64,000 nt of DNA, taken from assembly GCA_029204225.1 (NCBI GenBank), contig CM055113.1:16371745-16435744 (forward strand). The letters run 5' to 3'. Below the pieces are notes generated by a model. That model was not told the origin of the DNA, made no database searches, and saw only the letters and a program-made list of their open reading frames with translations. The stretch comes from Diphasiastrum complanatum. Its lineage: Eukaryota > Streptophyta > Lycopodiopsida > Lycopodiales > Lycopodiaceae. Shown piece by piece: positions 33,429 through 46,081 of this stretch. Position numbers and translations under genes: made by a program. How positions within the stretch are numbered: the stretch's first letter is position 1; each line of letters begins with the position of its first letter.

Positions 33429-34818
33429 CGAAACTAGAGTAGCCAGAATCACACATAGTCCCTCTTGTAAAAACAAGACCAAACTTTTTACCTCCTATCA
33501 GAGTTAACCATAGTAAAATGTAATGCCAATATAATAAATTACAATACAATGTACCATACACCAAAATTGGTCCAAGGAAATCGCTGTTACTTGGGCCACC
33601 ATCCCACAACAACCCACTACAACAGTTAGTGTCATGAGGAAGACAATCTACGTTGATTTCCGGTTGTTATCACTGTCAAGAGCAGTTTACGATAATTTGG
33701 GCAATATTCCATTAAGAAATGTTATGCTTCGATGTATAATATTCTTTCTAGATGGTATTATGGAGCATGGTATGGTAATACCCTAATGGTTGTCAGGGCA
33801 TTTGCCATACTGGCCCACATTACCTTACACATGCCAAGGGATTAGACGAAATGTGCATGCATATTATGTACATAGTAACATATACTGCTTGCTCATTGCA
33901 AAACTAGTTGTTTCCAGTTTCTTGGTGTGATGCATACTTGCCAAGGTTTATGGCAAATAGCTCATGTCCTATAATAACTGATAAATCAAAGAACAACATA
34001 TCATGCTGGAGAAGAATTATATCGATATCTCCAAATTATACTATGTTAAATGTGTTTGTAATTAGAGGGGTGTTATGCACCATAAACGATGCCCTTATAC
34101 TAGTATAGTTGTCAAGTAACATAAAGAACATGCCTATTCATTTTGATAATTGTCATTCTTGTAAGAGAGTGATAAAAGATGTATATTTGGCATTCTAAGC
34201 TTTTTTAGTTTGGTTTCACTTTGCACTATGTATGTATCTTAAGTATTAAAAGCTACAGAGCATCTCCCACAAACTGCATATCTCATATACCACTCTTAAA
34301 GCTTATTCCATACTTGACAACAAAACCATTTTTGTAACTTAGCAGTGTGAGGCGAGTTAGTTCCTTGAGAGTCCATGCTTCGTGGTCATATGTGTTGTAA
34401 GAGGAAGCGAAGAAAGTGACATTGTACTCCAGCTGGGTAAGTGAGAATACACGTTAGCATAAACCCTAAAAAAAAAAATTGAAGCACCACTTTGAGGATA
34501 TTCTATCATTTCCGATTTGTACGGCTAGAGTACTTTCTCAAACCCTGCAATCATTAGGTTACAGTGCTGAACTACATACATCCCGTCATTAAAAAAAGTC
34601 AAAGTAAGATTCTTGAATGTCGGGATACAATGTCGAGCTGACTAAATATTGGGTCCGTTCCACCAGTGTTGTGTGCAGTACATATTACAACATATGGTTC
34701 ACAAAGAATGTGTCTTTTTAGAAAAATTGGAAAGTGTCAACATTTCAGAAGATAAGCTTACCAGCCATAGATTGAAGAAGGTATGTTTAACATAGAATAA
34801 ATGGACTAAGGAAAGTCC

Positions 34819-34832
34819 AGAGAGAGAGAGAG

Positions 34833-34895
<63 letters not shown>
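34819..34895. repeat. (AG)n(TG)n compound microsatellite
   Basis: A short AG run at 34819-34832, then about 31 TG units. Confidence 0.98.
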
Positions 34896-34896
<1 letters not shown>

Positions 34897-36064
34897 ATAC
34901 ATACCTATGGGATCATGTTACGTTTGCTACAAATTATGGCACCTTGGGCACAAAGAGGTGAACTTGCAATTATTATGACATCAACTATAGATGTGGCTCC
35001 AATTGAATATACACATACCTATTACTTATAAGCACGACCATAATTGATGATACACAACACAAAGGATGAGGCTTCCCTTTGACCACAAGTGAACATCAGT
35101 GTGAGTCTCTCAATGCTACAATTTGCTAGTACTTTGCAATTTTTTTGAAATATCTTGTAGCTTTTTTTTACTTTCAACTTTCTGGCAATAATTCATGTGT
35201 GTATCATGTTTCATTGTGGAACGACAAATCCTTCCACATCACAAACCTCTCTTTGTAACTCACACTATCATGTCTTATTAGCATCCATCCAATGTCAAGA
35301 GAGATGATGAGCTGGGGGCCAGTGGCAGTGGTAGGAAATGGGACCTCAAAACCACTAGAACATGGGGTCACATATTGAAGATAAGGATGTTTGTGTGGTA
35401 TCACACTTATAGCATTTGAAAAATGAATATATTGTAGTCACCTTGAGCATGTGCTTTTAAATGTGCAATCTTTACTTTCACTTCGTTAAGACCCTTAGAT
35501 AGAGATGAGAAGAGTCATCTTTAAGATCACTTTAGAGTGATAAGAGCCTAGCACGGAGAATTGAGGATACGAGAGATCTTTGTTCAGCAAGACTCCTTGA
35601 GTATTGGACTAGAGCCCATTAGGAAGTCATGGACTAGGCATACTTGCTCTTGTCACTTGTAATAAATAGAGAAGAATATTAACAAATTTTGGGAGTTGAT
35701 AAGGAAATAACAAATGTGTCACTCAAGTATCTCAAGTGGAAAATTTTGAGCTTTGAAAAGCAGGCCATCAACATATTTGCAGATACTTTGAGAAAGCATT
35801 CTACAGTCCCCTCAACAACATAATCAATGTGCAAATATTACTTCTTCCAGGCCAACAGCACATACTGTAATCCTTGCCGAGTGAGAGTACACATTTTATT
35901 CCAATTTAACATTTGTAGCAAACCTTCAAGGCAAAACTCTACTTCCTTGGAATTGTGTGGCTGGAAATATTTGTACCAAACCTGCAAGGCAAATGTATAA
36001 TGCCTTCAGATTCTGTGCCTGGTGTTTAACGAGCACTAGTCAAAGGTGGTAACCTTTGGCTTAT

Positions 36065-36344
36065 CTAACCTCTCAGATCATTGCTCATTGCTCCACTTGA
36101 TTCTTTGTAGCATCTCTTCAAATATGTGCTCTGCATGCTCCATCCTGAAAAAATATTGCAACACACGATTTTGAACCCTATTTTGACAAAACACCTTCAC
36201 TTGGATTCCTAAAACAAAGAACCCATTTACAAAAGCTTTGCTAGGACAAGCAATACATACCAGCCTATGTTATGGCACTCTACATATCATTTTGCAGGTA
36301 CCTAAACCATGTGGAGGAACAACCATTTTTGTATCCTCATATAT
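36065..36344 (-). other. possible spliced downstream exons, unrecognised
   Basis: Minus strand: 36302-36344 (43 nt, IYEDTKMVVPPHGL) is flanked by AACAAACAG and a GTACCT donor. 36065-36144 follows a TTTTTTCAG acceptor and stays open to a stop. Both lie past the stop of the DUF3082-like gene at 36532, so they could be 3' UTR, an alternative end, or another gene. The evidence is only splice-like flanks and an open frame. Confidence 0.2.
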
Positions 36345-36531
36345 CTGTTTGTTCCAGCATCAAAGATATTAGCAAAGAGTCCAAAGACATTGACAAGAAA
36401 TTAAACCTGCCAAGGTCTCGGGTTTGAACTGTAAGCAAACAACTTATCATGAAAACAAAAATGATTAGTAGCACAAAGTGATACCCAACAAGATGTCGCT
36501 CTTGTGACCATTGCTGAACTTACTTTCTTAT

Positions 36532-36727
36532 CTATGGCTGACCACTTTTGTCACCTGTACCATCTTGTGATTCAGCCATGTCTTCATCTGAAAGGATCTT
36601 CACATTTTTGTCGGCATCAGGGGTCTCCAAAGTGCTAAATAACAGCTGAAGGGAATACAAAGTCAACCCGATAGAGTTTGCAGCAAATACAAAGGTGGCC
36701 AGATACAAGAGACCATTGATGATTGTA
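36532..36727 (-). CDS. DUF3082-like membrane protein, last exon
   Basis: Minus strand. After the acceptor TGTCTGCAG the exon reads (T)ACA ATC ATC, giving TIINGLLYLATFVFAANSIG and LTLYSLQLLF, one hydrophobic span, and then an acidic tail (ETPDADKNVKILSDEDMAES) to TAG at 36532. The first base completes the Arg codon begun in the 26-nt exon at 50322-50347. The pattern (RT-x-NGL-x-LATFVF-x-N-x-x-GL-x-LYSxQLLF) is what I know of plant and cyanobacterial DUF3082 proteins, inferred to sit in plastid membranes. The family name is from memory of the pattern, not a search. Confidence 0.7.
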
Positions 36728-36955
36728 CTGCAGACACAGCAAAAAGACAAATTAAGCTTTGCATATGTCAGCCTCATGCAATTCTATTATCATCATAGTC
36801 ATATTATCACCACCCATTATCATCAGTCATTCTATTATCACCAGTTATCATCAGATTCATTTTGTTATCACCAATAATTTTCACGGCAAAGCTCATCTTT
36901 ACATTCTAACTGCAATTGAGCCGACTACCAATGTGAGACTTGGCTCTGGGATCTC

Positions 36956-36957
<2 letters not shown>

Positions 36958-37027
<70 letters not shown>
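36958..37027. repeat. (CT)n microsatellite
   Basis: About 35 CT units. On the sense strand of the host gene this is (GA)n, about 230 nt before the acceptor of the last exon. Confidence 0.98.
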
Positions 37028-37031
<4 letters not shown>

Positions 37032-39115
37032 TTTTACTTATGGATAGCAATACATATGCATAAAGGGTATCAAATCCTAGAGAGCTACTAGTGCCTCTTC
37101 AGTGATGTGCTTTTGATGTTGCATCCTCGCCACTGACGCTAGCCCTTAAGGTGACTAATGGCTTTTTAGTCATTACAATCCAAATAACATAAGAAAATGC
37201 CACCAGTTAAGTGTTTCCATAAAATGGCCACATGAGCCTTTAAGTTTGTGACTCTGCAGCAAAAAAGGGAAAAGCAACTCAACATGGATTTAGGATGGAG
37301 GCTTTGCCTATCAAATGAACACCAAAGGCTTGAAAAATTCATTCTTGGAGCTCTGGGCCCCACAGTTGCTGTGCAGCAACTTGCTTCAATGAAGCAGGTG
37401 TAGAATCCGTCAAACCTTCCTGTACTAAGATCACTTGCTCTGCAGCGAAAGGAAATATGGCAACCATATTGAAGGCCCCAAGATTCCTCCCTTTTCTTTG
37501 CTAATACACTTGTGAACCCTGACTTGTACCAAGTAGTGGCATGTTCACTTGTTCTACCACTTACTAGTTGGTGTGGCTTTTCCGATCTCCTTTAATCAGA
37601 TTGTTTTACTCAACTTGGTGGACAATATTAAAAACAGTTATGTGGAACTTCACTTTCAGCCTTGCGGTTGCTACTGGCTGATTGACATTTTTCCAATTAC
37701 ATGCACACACAAATTTCCCTTACAACTGGAAACAAACACTAGATTTAAAATTGATCCCATTCCAAGCTTCGGAAGGTACCTGATTGTATAAACTTTTTAT
37801 ATCAAACACAGGAAATGCATACGCATGCAGCATAACCAAAACTAGTGCAAGGAAAGCTCCTCTTTAACAATGAGATAAATGGTCAAACATAAAATAATCT
37901 TTGTATCCATGAGTAATATTTATTTCTAATATATAGGTAAGAACACTTCTGATAAGCAAGTATATCTGTATTTCTTAGAAAAAATCAATAGGTGAGTAAT
38001 TTTTAAAAAAAATTTCTTTCAAGACGAGAAAGCATTTTCAAACTTGTTTCCACAAACCAACTATGATCAAGAATCATGAACATCTCAAAGTAGGCACATG
38101 TCACCCTCGGGAACCAACAGGACCAAAGGCATGTAGATATATGACCATGCTTTGCTGCATCACTTTGGTAGAACTAGAGTAGTAACGTATGCATAGCTAT
38201 CCCAACGAACTATCTGAACGGACCATCAATGCCAAATAGCATCGAGATGATTGGAGCAAATGCATGAAAAGATAGTTGAGAATGCCATGTAGTGGTGGGA
38301 CGAATGGATCCGGTGATGTACAAGATCCCAAGCTATGCATAAAGGGCATGATTTGCAATGAACGTCACTAGGATCTGGCTCAAATGCATCCCAAGTTTGT
38401 CGTATAGACTAGGAATGAATGCCATAGAGCAGTAGGTAAGAAAGGCTCTGGAAATACAAAGAGATCCCAACCTATTTGATGAAACCATGCACGCCAATCG
38501 TCAGCAGCAAGGACTAACTGTTCCAATGCATGAAGTAGAACTAGAGGCATAGTCGATTCTAAGGCTTTGTCAGTAGCACTGCAAAAGGTATCATGAAAAT
38601 GGAAGTCATCTGTATCAAGAAAACTATGACTAAAAGATTTGTACTGAATGAGGAGCTGTTGTAAGGCTAGAGAAACACTAGGACAATTGTTGGGAATGTT
38701 GAAGAATTCCTCGGTGCATGAATCTACGTCTATCGGATTCGAACTATTGTCGATAATTCTACAATGGTTCTACTTGATCCGAGCCTCAAAGTCGCAAGAT
38801 CAATACAATTGATTCCGTAGACACACACAAAGTCAATAAAGATGCGGAAGCGGAAGAGTGAAACAGAGCAAGCAAGTCGGAGCTAGACACATTTATGGAA
38901 CATCTTGTAAGGGGTCCTTTAAGAGGTGGTGAAAGATCCTTCATGGACATCATTCTCATGGCTAGGGTACATACAAATAATGAAGCAAATACATAATGAT
39001 TCTAGCTATGAAAAGCATAGTGGGGCGCAGTAGATTACTGCACCAAAGAGAAGGATGTTGAGCTTGATGGCATTGTTTAATGGGCTCTGTCGGTCACAAG
39101 AACAATTCAACCTAT

Positions 39116-39465
39116 GAATTATATTATCTGCAGGCAACGAACTAGAAGAAACAGAAAATAAAGCAATCAACTTGACACAGACACAACTCTGTTTACTAGA
39201 AACAATTCGATTGAGTTGAAACCATGTGTATAGTCTCAGTGCATTCAGATGACCTTTCTAAAACAATACTTTGTAAAACCAAAGAGAAAGATCAAGTAGT
39301 TGCGCTCTGATTGAACGTCTGATTAATGGATTGACACTAATGTGCCATCGAATATTTATACATGGCAGCTATAAAATTACAAGAATGCTTAATCGATACA
39401 TTTACAAATTGGATTAAGGCACTACGTGTTGTTGGCAGTCGTTATTAGATTTTGTTGGAGATTCT
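39116..39465. repeat. direct repeat, copy 1 (350 bp)
   Basis: Starts GAATTATATTATCTGCAGGC and ends TGTTGGAGATTCT, matching 42416-42800 with indels. The minus strand carries CCATGTATAAATATTC, a TATA-like sequence, so these may be LTR pieces of another element in reverse orientation. No TG...CA pair or target duplication could be fixed. Confidence 0.75.
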
Positions 39466-39900
39466 ACTGTTATGGTTTAAGTTTGATCAATTTCACTATG
39501 TATTTTAGCACCACGCAATTTTAATTTGCGTTGTATTCTCTCAAAGGTTAAATAGGCTTTCCAAGTTTGTAAACATTATAAAAATTTTATTGTAAAGGTT
39601 TTAAAACCTTGAGTAGGCCCATAAGTTGTACATGGGGGCCCTAGGGGCAATCTTACATGCTACCAACTATATGTTGGAACTATATGAATTTTCTCATGTT
39701 GTAGGAGGGCGCATTTTTCCTATATAGGAAACTTGTGGACCAAGGCAAATCATGCCATGTATCATTGCATGAAGAGGGAAAGTGCATGCTTAGCATGTGG
39801 GACATCTCACCTACTTTTGACACTTGGAAGCCAAGTACATCACATATTATTTGTTTCCAATCTATAAATGATACCTCCTCCTCCTAGATGGGCGCACTAT

Positions 39901-39902
<2 letters not shown>

Positions 39903-39968
<66 letters not shown>
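39903..39968. repeat. (GA)n microsatellite inside the probable LTR
   Basis: About 33 GA units, about 40 bp after the TATA-like sequence, so probably near the transcript start of this element. Confidence 0.95.
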
Positions 39969-39971
<3 letters not shown>

Positions 39972-40582
39972 CTTCTCACATATGCTCTTGTGATTTGTTT
40001 TGTGGTAGAATCTCTTGCTAATTAATGCTAGTCTAATGCTATCCTATATTGGTGTCTTGTTGGATCTGATTTATTGCTTTGTATTCTTGCTAATGTAAAG
40101 TTCTTCTTGCTAGAAATTCATGGACAGCAAGCATTCGTGATCCAATCGACCCAATTGGAGGAGCAATTTCCAGGACTAATGATGCTAGAATGCTCCTTAC
40201 AGCATATACTATCATTTTAGTTTGTGTAGCAAGGTTCTGACGGTAGTTTCATGCAAATTTCTGTTCGCATCCTCTTCATCTTGCTCGCTGCCCTCCATAG
40301 CCTGCAGATCCGATTACTTCGAAAGTTTGATCTATTCATTGCATGTCGACAAAATTACAATTTGCTAGCAATTTCCGTTTGCATGTGCAAGTACTAGTCC
40401 ATGCATGTTGCATGCATGCATCTAGAATTTTTCAGATTGCTTGCATGTAGCCATATTTGCTTGCATGTTGATTGCATGTTGCTGATTTTGATCTATTTTG
40501 AGTTGTAGAAGACCATCGAGGATTAGGTTGGTAAACCTCGATTTAACGATCTTTTCTATCTCTTTTTTCAATTCTATAATAG

Positions 40583-40594
40583 TGGTATCAGAGC
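40583..40594 (+). other. primer-binding site, initiator tRNA-Met type
   Basis: TGGTATCAGAGC, with the gag ATG at 40596, so there is essentially no leader. The LTR end is probably TTTTTCA at about 40570 with a 12-bp spacer. Confidence 0.9.
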
Positions 40595-40771
40595 TATGGC
40601 TTCTACTTCTACTTTTCAGGCAAGGACAACGATCCTAGATGGATCCAACTTACCTGCATGGAGATCAAAGACTCAACTGATCCTGCAAGCTAAGAAGTTG
40701 TGGCCTTATGTTGATGGGACCATTCCCAAACCGCATGTACCTGATGTAACAAATACAGCAGCTTATGAAGA

Positions 40772-40913
40772 AGATTTAAAAGATCTTCACGCTTGGTTGC
40801 ATGCAGATTCGAAAGCTAAAGTAATTATTTCCCAAACCGTTTAGATTTAAAAGATCTTCACGCTTGGTTGCATGCAGATTCGAAAGCTAAAGTAATTATT
40901 TCCCAAACCGTTT
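40772..40913 (+). repeat. exact 71-bp tandem duplication in gag
   Basis: Copies 40772-40842 and 40843-40913 are identical. 71 is not a multiple of three, so the second copy shifts the frame. Confidence 0.97.
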
Positions 40914-40923
40914 CGGAAGATAT

Positions 40924-40963
40924 ATTTCTCACTGTTGTCAATTATTTCTCACTGTTGTCAATT
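40924..40963 (+). repeat. exact 20-bp tandem duplication in gag
   Basis: ATTTCTCACTGTTGTCAATT twice in a row, ten bases after the 71-bp duplication. Confidence 0.97.
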
Positions 40964-41862
40964 CTACTACAGCAAAGGAGATGTGGGATGAACTTGCTCG
41001 AAGATTTGAGTCCAAATCACAAACTCAAATCTTAATTCTGTTTGAGCAACTTACTAGTTTAAAGTGGGATCGAATTTCAGATTCTGATACTTTTCTTTTC
41101 AAGTTACAATCTTTGTTTAGTGCTCTACAAAGTGCAGGTAGAATAACTCCCAAGGAGGAAAAACTTACGTACCTGCTGCGAGCACTACCACCCTCCTACA
41201 TCTACATGCGACCTGTTCTTACAGGGAAATCCTTTGAAGAGGCCATTCAAAGCCTTCGAGAGGAGTATCTCATGCGGCAAAGAAGTTCACCTTCTCAAGG
41301 AGGAGCTAAAGCTTTATATGTGAAGAAAGGGAAGGGCAAGGCAAAAGGACGCGGAAACCAGTTTCAAGCTACTAGCATGCAAGATCCAAACAATAAAGAT
41401 TCCAAAGTGGAATCATCTGAGCCTAAGTCAAAGAAATCTTTTTGCAACTATTGTAAAAAGCCAGGACATACTCTTGATAAATGTTGGGCTAATCCTAGAG
41501 TAGCTTGTAGACATTGTGGCAAAACTGGTCATTCATCTTTCAAAGGCTATTCTAAGCCTAACAATAGTAAAGCCAATGTTTGTCAAGAGGAACAACTTTC
41601 TTCTAACTCAAGCAAAGAGGAAAACACTCTAGCTGCACTTTTTGTTTGTGTAGAAGATTGTTTTAATTCTACTGATAATACTTTCGAAGTTGTGATAGAT
41701 TCTGGAGCTATTGCTCATATCATCTCTAATAGAGCTATGTTGTCTAGTCACTCTCCTAATTACACTTCGAGATATGTCATTTTAGGAGATGGTAGTCAAC
41801 ATGATGTTTCAGGAATAGGAAGTTTGAATTTACTCATAGTTGAAGGTTCTAAAGTTCTTTGA

Positions 41863-42415
41863 AATGTATTGCATGTACCAACCATGCAAAAGGACTTATT
41901 GTCAGTAGCTCGCATGATAGATGTGGGCATCAAAGTTTTGTGTTGACAATGATTGCAGGCTAATGGACACAAAAAGTGGAAAGCAGCTTGCAACAGGCTT
42001 ACGGAGGGAGAACCTGTATCATGCAAAAGTTTTTATTGCATGTGACGAAGTTTCAGCCGTCGAAGACAAGATGCATGCATTATGGCATGCTAGGCTCTAT
42101 CACATGAGTATGCGCAGCATTTTAGATGTAGCAAAGAGAAATTTGTTTGAAGGGGTTGATTTTGACATCAATATTCCCACTTCATATCATCCATGTGACT
42201 CTTGCATGCTGGGCAAGATGACTCGCTCTCCATTCAATAAGGAGGGCCATAAATCTAGAGAACTTCTTGAATTAGTTCACTCAGATGTTTGTGGACCTCT
42301 GCTTGTTAACCCTATTGGTAGTGCACGTTATTTTGTCACATTCATTGACGATTTTAGTCGATTAGCAAAGGTCTATTTTATTGCTAAAAAAAGTGACGTT
42401 CTTTCAAAATTTAAA
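41863..42415 (+). pseudogene. copia integrase, truncated
   Basis: The block NVLHVPTMQKDLLSVARM follows the stop at 41862 in the same frame. A frameshift near 41938 moves to the frame of FCVDNDCRLMDTKSGKQL. The zinc-binding region (HALWHARLYHMSMRSIL, CDSCMLGK) and the first core Asp (LVHSDVCGPL) with FVTFIDDFSRL follow. The second Asp and Glu blocks are lost at the junction with the repeat near 42415. Confidence 0.85.
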
Positions 42416-42800
42416 GAATTATATTATTTGCAGGCAATGAACCAGACGAAAAAATAAATAAAGCAATCAACTTAACACAGATACGACTCTGTTTAATGGA
42501 AACAATTCAATAAAGTCAAAAGTATGTGTACAGTCTGAGTGCATTTAGGTGCACGATCTCTCTGAAACAATACTATGTAAAATCAAGGAGAAAGATCAAG
42601 TAGTTGCGCTTTGATTGAACGTTTGATTAATGGATTGATAGATTCATGGATTAACCTTTACACTGATGTGCCATCGAATATTTATACATGGTAGCTATAG
42701 AATTACAAGAATGCTTAATCGATACATTTACAAATTGGATTAAGGCGCTACGTGCTGTTGGCAGTCGCTATTAGACAGAATCTATTCTGTTGGAGATTCT
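42416..42800. repeat. direct repeat, copy 2 (385 bp)
   Basis: Same sequence as 39116-39465 with several small insertions. It interrupts integrase. Beyond it, 42801-42960 is rich in TCGA/TCGAC phrases similar to those at 52140-52310. Confidence 0.75.
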
Positions 42801-44188
42801 GCCCAGTCGTGAATAGTGCTGAGTGGTCGAAATGTCGATTCATGGTCGAACAATCGAGTCAATGGAAGGACCTTCGACAGTTCGACTTGATTGTATATTC
42901 GACAATCGTCTTCGATAGTGACACTCGATAGCTCGACTCCATAGTGTCGATACCTGTTATTGATTCCCTTGTATTTTTGTAGATTGTGCAACTGTACAAG
43001 TATTTAGTAATCATGAGAGGAGCATGAATATATACATGAGCTATAGGAATATGATCTAAAGGAATCTCAGCTATAGTTACTAGACAAACGCCAAATTCTA
43101 TTTAATTTTGCATCCTCCTCTATCTCAACTAAAATTTTTGGAGGTGCCTCTACAAATGTTTGTGTTGTATGGTATATATCCTAAATCATTGCTATGCTGA
43201 GATCATGAGCCATGCTATCATAAGAAGAGTACCAGAAAGACATGTCCAATACCATCACAAACATCCCAAGCTATTTGAAGAGATGGTACCGTGCATAGTT
43301 GCATTCCAGAAGGCGTTCCGTTTTGGAATGGAGGCAAAAAAAAATTACAAAGAAAATTGTAGACCCAGGTTCAGCAGATTACAGGTAAAGAATTCAGTCC
43401 TTTCTATCAAATTTTCCTCAATATATTATCAAAAAGAAATAATAATGGATGGCAGCTAATTTGGAACAGGCAACTATGTTAAAAGGCTTCAAAATATTGA
43501 CAGGTTTCATCATCTATATGCATGAAGAATGAACAGAGACAGCAATAAACATGTGTAGATAGCTCTTGGAGTCAATGGAAAGGGATTGGTAGGGAAAAAG
43601 AACACAAAAACATACCATTTCACAGTTATATCATAGAGCTTGTTGAAGTTTGTTACATAACGTCCTTTATCAAACCAGACCAAAAGTTGCACCATCCCAG
43701 AGATTGGGTTTCAGCAATGTAATTTATGAGATGAAAACTAGAGTCTCCATAAAATTACTTATTAATTCTGGCAATTATTAAAGTCTAATAAAGAATAGGT
43801 AGTAAATTTGTTGCATCACTAAAATTAATCAAAGGAGCTCAAGTGACATTTGTGGGCCTTCAATGTAATAAAAAAGAAGGAAGATCGCGAGCAGATGCCT
43901 GTATTTTTTAAATCAAAAAAACACGTTCCAATCCAGTACGTTCCGACCCAAAAGAGTCGGAACGGGTTTCTAAGGTACTGTGCATGCCAAATATCTCATC
44001 ATGAACTAGCGCAGTTAGATCCCAAGCTAGTCATATAAAACATAAATGCCATGTAGTCAAAGGCATGAGAAGAATGATTGGGTATAGAGATCCCAAGGTG
44101 TCCGTACAATCTAGTAAGTGCCAACCACTCCAAGCAGGATTTATAAGCACAATCACATATATTAATATCAATGAAGCCCAAAAGACCA

Positions 44189-44193
44189 ATAAT
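44189..44193. other. target-site duplication, left
   Basis: ATAAT, repeated exactly at 48150-48154 on the far side of the element. Confidence 0.85.
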
Positions 44194-44537
44194 TATTAGA
44201 ATATTAATGTCGAGTTTATATTGTTGGACAATTACTTTGAATTGTTATATGTCGAGTATTGTGTGCTCGCAATATTTAATAATGGTAACAGGCCTAAATG
44301 TCCTGTATGATACCAAAGGGTGCAAGCAGCCCCTATACACAGTTTTGTATTCATTGTCTTATTCATTCAATAGAGAGGAGTGGAGAAGATTGTAACGGCT
44401 ATGTTGTGTCTTATTCTTCATGTCTGATTTCTCTGTCGTGATCCTAGTTCATTGGTTAATGGATTAGATGAGTGATGATTACACGCATTGAATGTGATTG
44501 CTTCTAATTGTTGTAATCTCCTTAAAGTTATCCAATA
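44194..44537 (+). repeat. 5' LTR (TA...TA type)
   Basis: TATTAG ... CCAATA, 344 bp, differing from the 3' copy at roughly a dozen positions including small indels. Confidence 0.9.
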
Positions 44538-44549
44538 TGGTATCAGAGC
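44538..44549 (+). other. primer-binding site, initiator tRNA-Met type
   Basis: TGGTATCAGAGC immediately after the LTR. This fixes the LTR end at CCAATA and so supports the unusual terminus. Confidence 0.9.
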
Positions 44550-44804
44550 CATTGTTAATGGCTGCCATGCTTCAATCCTTGTAGAAAAGAGAGGATGTGA
44601 ATGTTTGTGTGCAGATTTGTGTTAGTGTTTACAAAATCTGTGAATGTTTGTAAATGCATTGTTAATGCATTATACAAGTCTTGTATGCACTGATCTGTGA
44701 GGATTTGAATGCCCATAGGCTTGCTACAAGAACCAGGAAATCAAGGAAATCTGCCCTGTGCCCTAATGTCTACGAGCACGCGCTCCAAAGCCATGGCTGC
44801 AACC

Positions 44805-45536
44805 TCACGAGGCCAGGCTGGATGAAGACGAAGCCCATTTGATGGAGTGGCTACGTGAATGAACAGAGGGATCATTGGTGCGATGGAAGAGCCCTACTGT
44901 TGTCTTGCACGAATGCGTGGAAGGGAGTTTGCCTCGCTGTTGCTGAGGGATAGGTGAAAGCATCCTACTGTCAATCCAGATCTCTCGTGAAGAATGGACG
45001 TGTGAAGAAGAAGGTCTTCTTCGCTGCCTATTCGATTTGTGCAGATTTCCAAAGGAGCCAGCATTACAGCGATCCTCTAATGCCAGTGCACGAGCAAGGA
45101 TGAGGGCCGTGTAGAAGATGGCAAGGCAGCCGTGAGTGAAGATGCAGCAAGAAGCAACAGCAGTCGCGATCCGGGTAGGACGGCCATGTGCAGCTGTGAA
45201 GAGAGAATGAATCCCAGATTGGACTTCACGTTGTTTAATCCACTGTTTGTAACATGGTAATCCAATTGCAATGTGCCTGCCATCGGGAGCCCAGCCCACG
45301 ATGGTGATGAAGCCCCTTTTCATCATTGATGCTTGCTTGAAGGTGAAGACGTGAAGGCCTCCATCGCTGATCCAAACAGCTGTTGTAATGCCTGCACGGA
45401 TGGGACGGTGGAACTGATCCAGAGATGGCAGATTGAAGCAACCTGCATTTTTTGACAAATGGATCCAAACAGCCGATGTGATCCACAGAGGATCATAAGC
45501 CAGGCAATAGTGCGAGCCAGAATAAGCATCCTTCAA
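44805..45536 (-). other. 243-codon antisense ORF in the leader of the gag-only element
   Basis: An open minus-strand frame (blocks LPSLDQFHRPIRAGITTAVW and MMKRGFITIVGWAPDGRHIA, ending in SSSSSLAS) within 44760-45720, which looks richer in G and C than its surroundings. It sits between the primer site and gag and runs against the element. No domain recognised. It could be a captured host segment, a regulatory antisense ORF, or chance openness of GC-rich DNA. Confidence 0.35.
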
Positions 45537-46081
45537 AGGGCAAACAACGATCGACGTATAAAGAAGAAGAAACTTTCATTCTTCTTGGCTGATGCGTGAA
45601 GGAGATGAAGGAGAACGTTGGACGCAAAACGAGAGCGACGGGACCGACGAAGTTTCGTGTGCCCATGAAAATGCAAAGGTAACTTCTTTGATGGTTACCT
45701 TTCAAAGTTTTTTAATGGTCAATTCTAAAAAAAAAATTGGGATTGGGTCCCTAAGGGCCACCCTTCAATCTTAAGACTGTCCCTCTATGTCAAAAACAAT
45801 GGAGAACAGAGAACAGAGGCATAATTTCACTTGGAGAATCCGTTTCTGTTCAAAGGAAAAGCATATAGTCTCTTGCTACACTGTTTGAGCTATGCTGTGA
45901 ACTAAAATTCTTTCAGTTTGGACTTCGGCAGAAAAAGATATTCACAATTGAAGTTAGTGACCTCCGAAAAAGCTAAGGACAGCTTTACATTTTACTAGCT
46001 AAGCTACGTTATTTCTTATTTGCGGTGACGTCTTATGCCCTCTCCTGCAATTACGTGATCTAACTGTGTTTAACTAATAAA

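Larger units (their letters stand above)
40596..41862 (+). pseudogene. copia gag and protease, broken by two tandem duplications
   Basis: Gag begins MASTSTFQARTTILDGSNLP with AWRSKTQLILQAKKLW and runs to a stop at 40842-40844 created by an exact 71-bp tandem duplication. A 20-bp exact duplication follows, and the gag frame resumes from 40981 (MWDELARRFESKSQTQILIL). Together the duplications add 91 bp; without them the two frames are in phase. Then two zinc knuckles: CNYCKKPGHTLDKC is complete, while CRHCGKTGHSSFKG has Gly in place of the last Cys. Protease VVIDSGAIAHII has its Asp at about 41698. The frame ends at TGA 41860-41862, within the protease C-terminal end. Confidence 0.85.
39453..42415 (+). 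mobile_element. copia element, 3'-truncated in integrase
   Basis: A probable LTR (39453 to about 40570, with TCTATAAATG at 39862 as a promoter candidate and a GA tract downstream), a primer site at 40583-40594, gag starting two bases later, protease and integrase to about 42415, where a repeat copy interrupts it. No RT or 3' LTR. Confidence 0.7.

Noticed and set aside
34699-35031. Thr-His and Cys-Val repeat frames
   Set aside because: Translations of the TG microsatellite on both strands.
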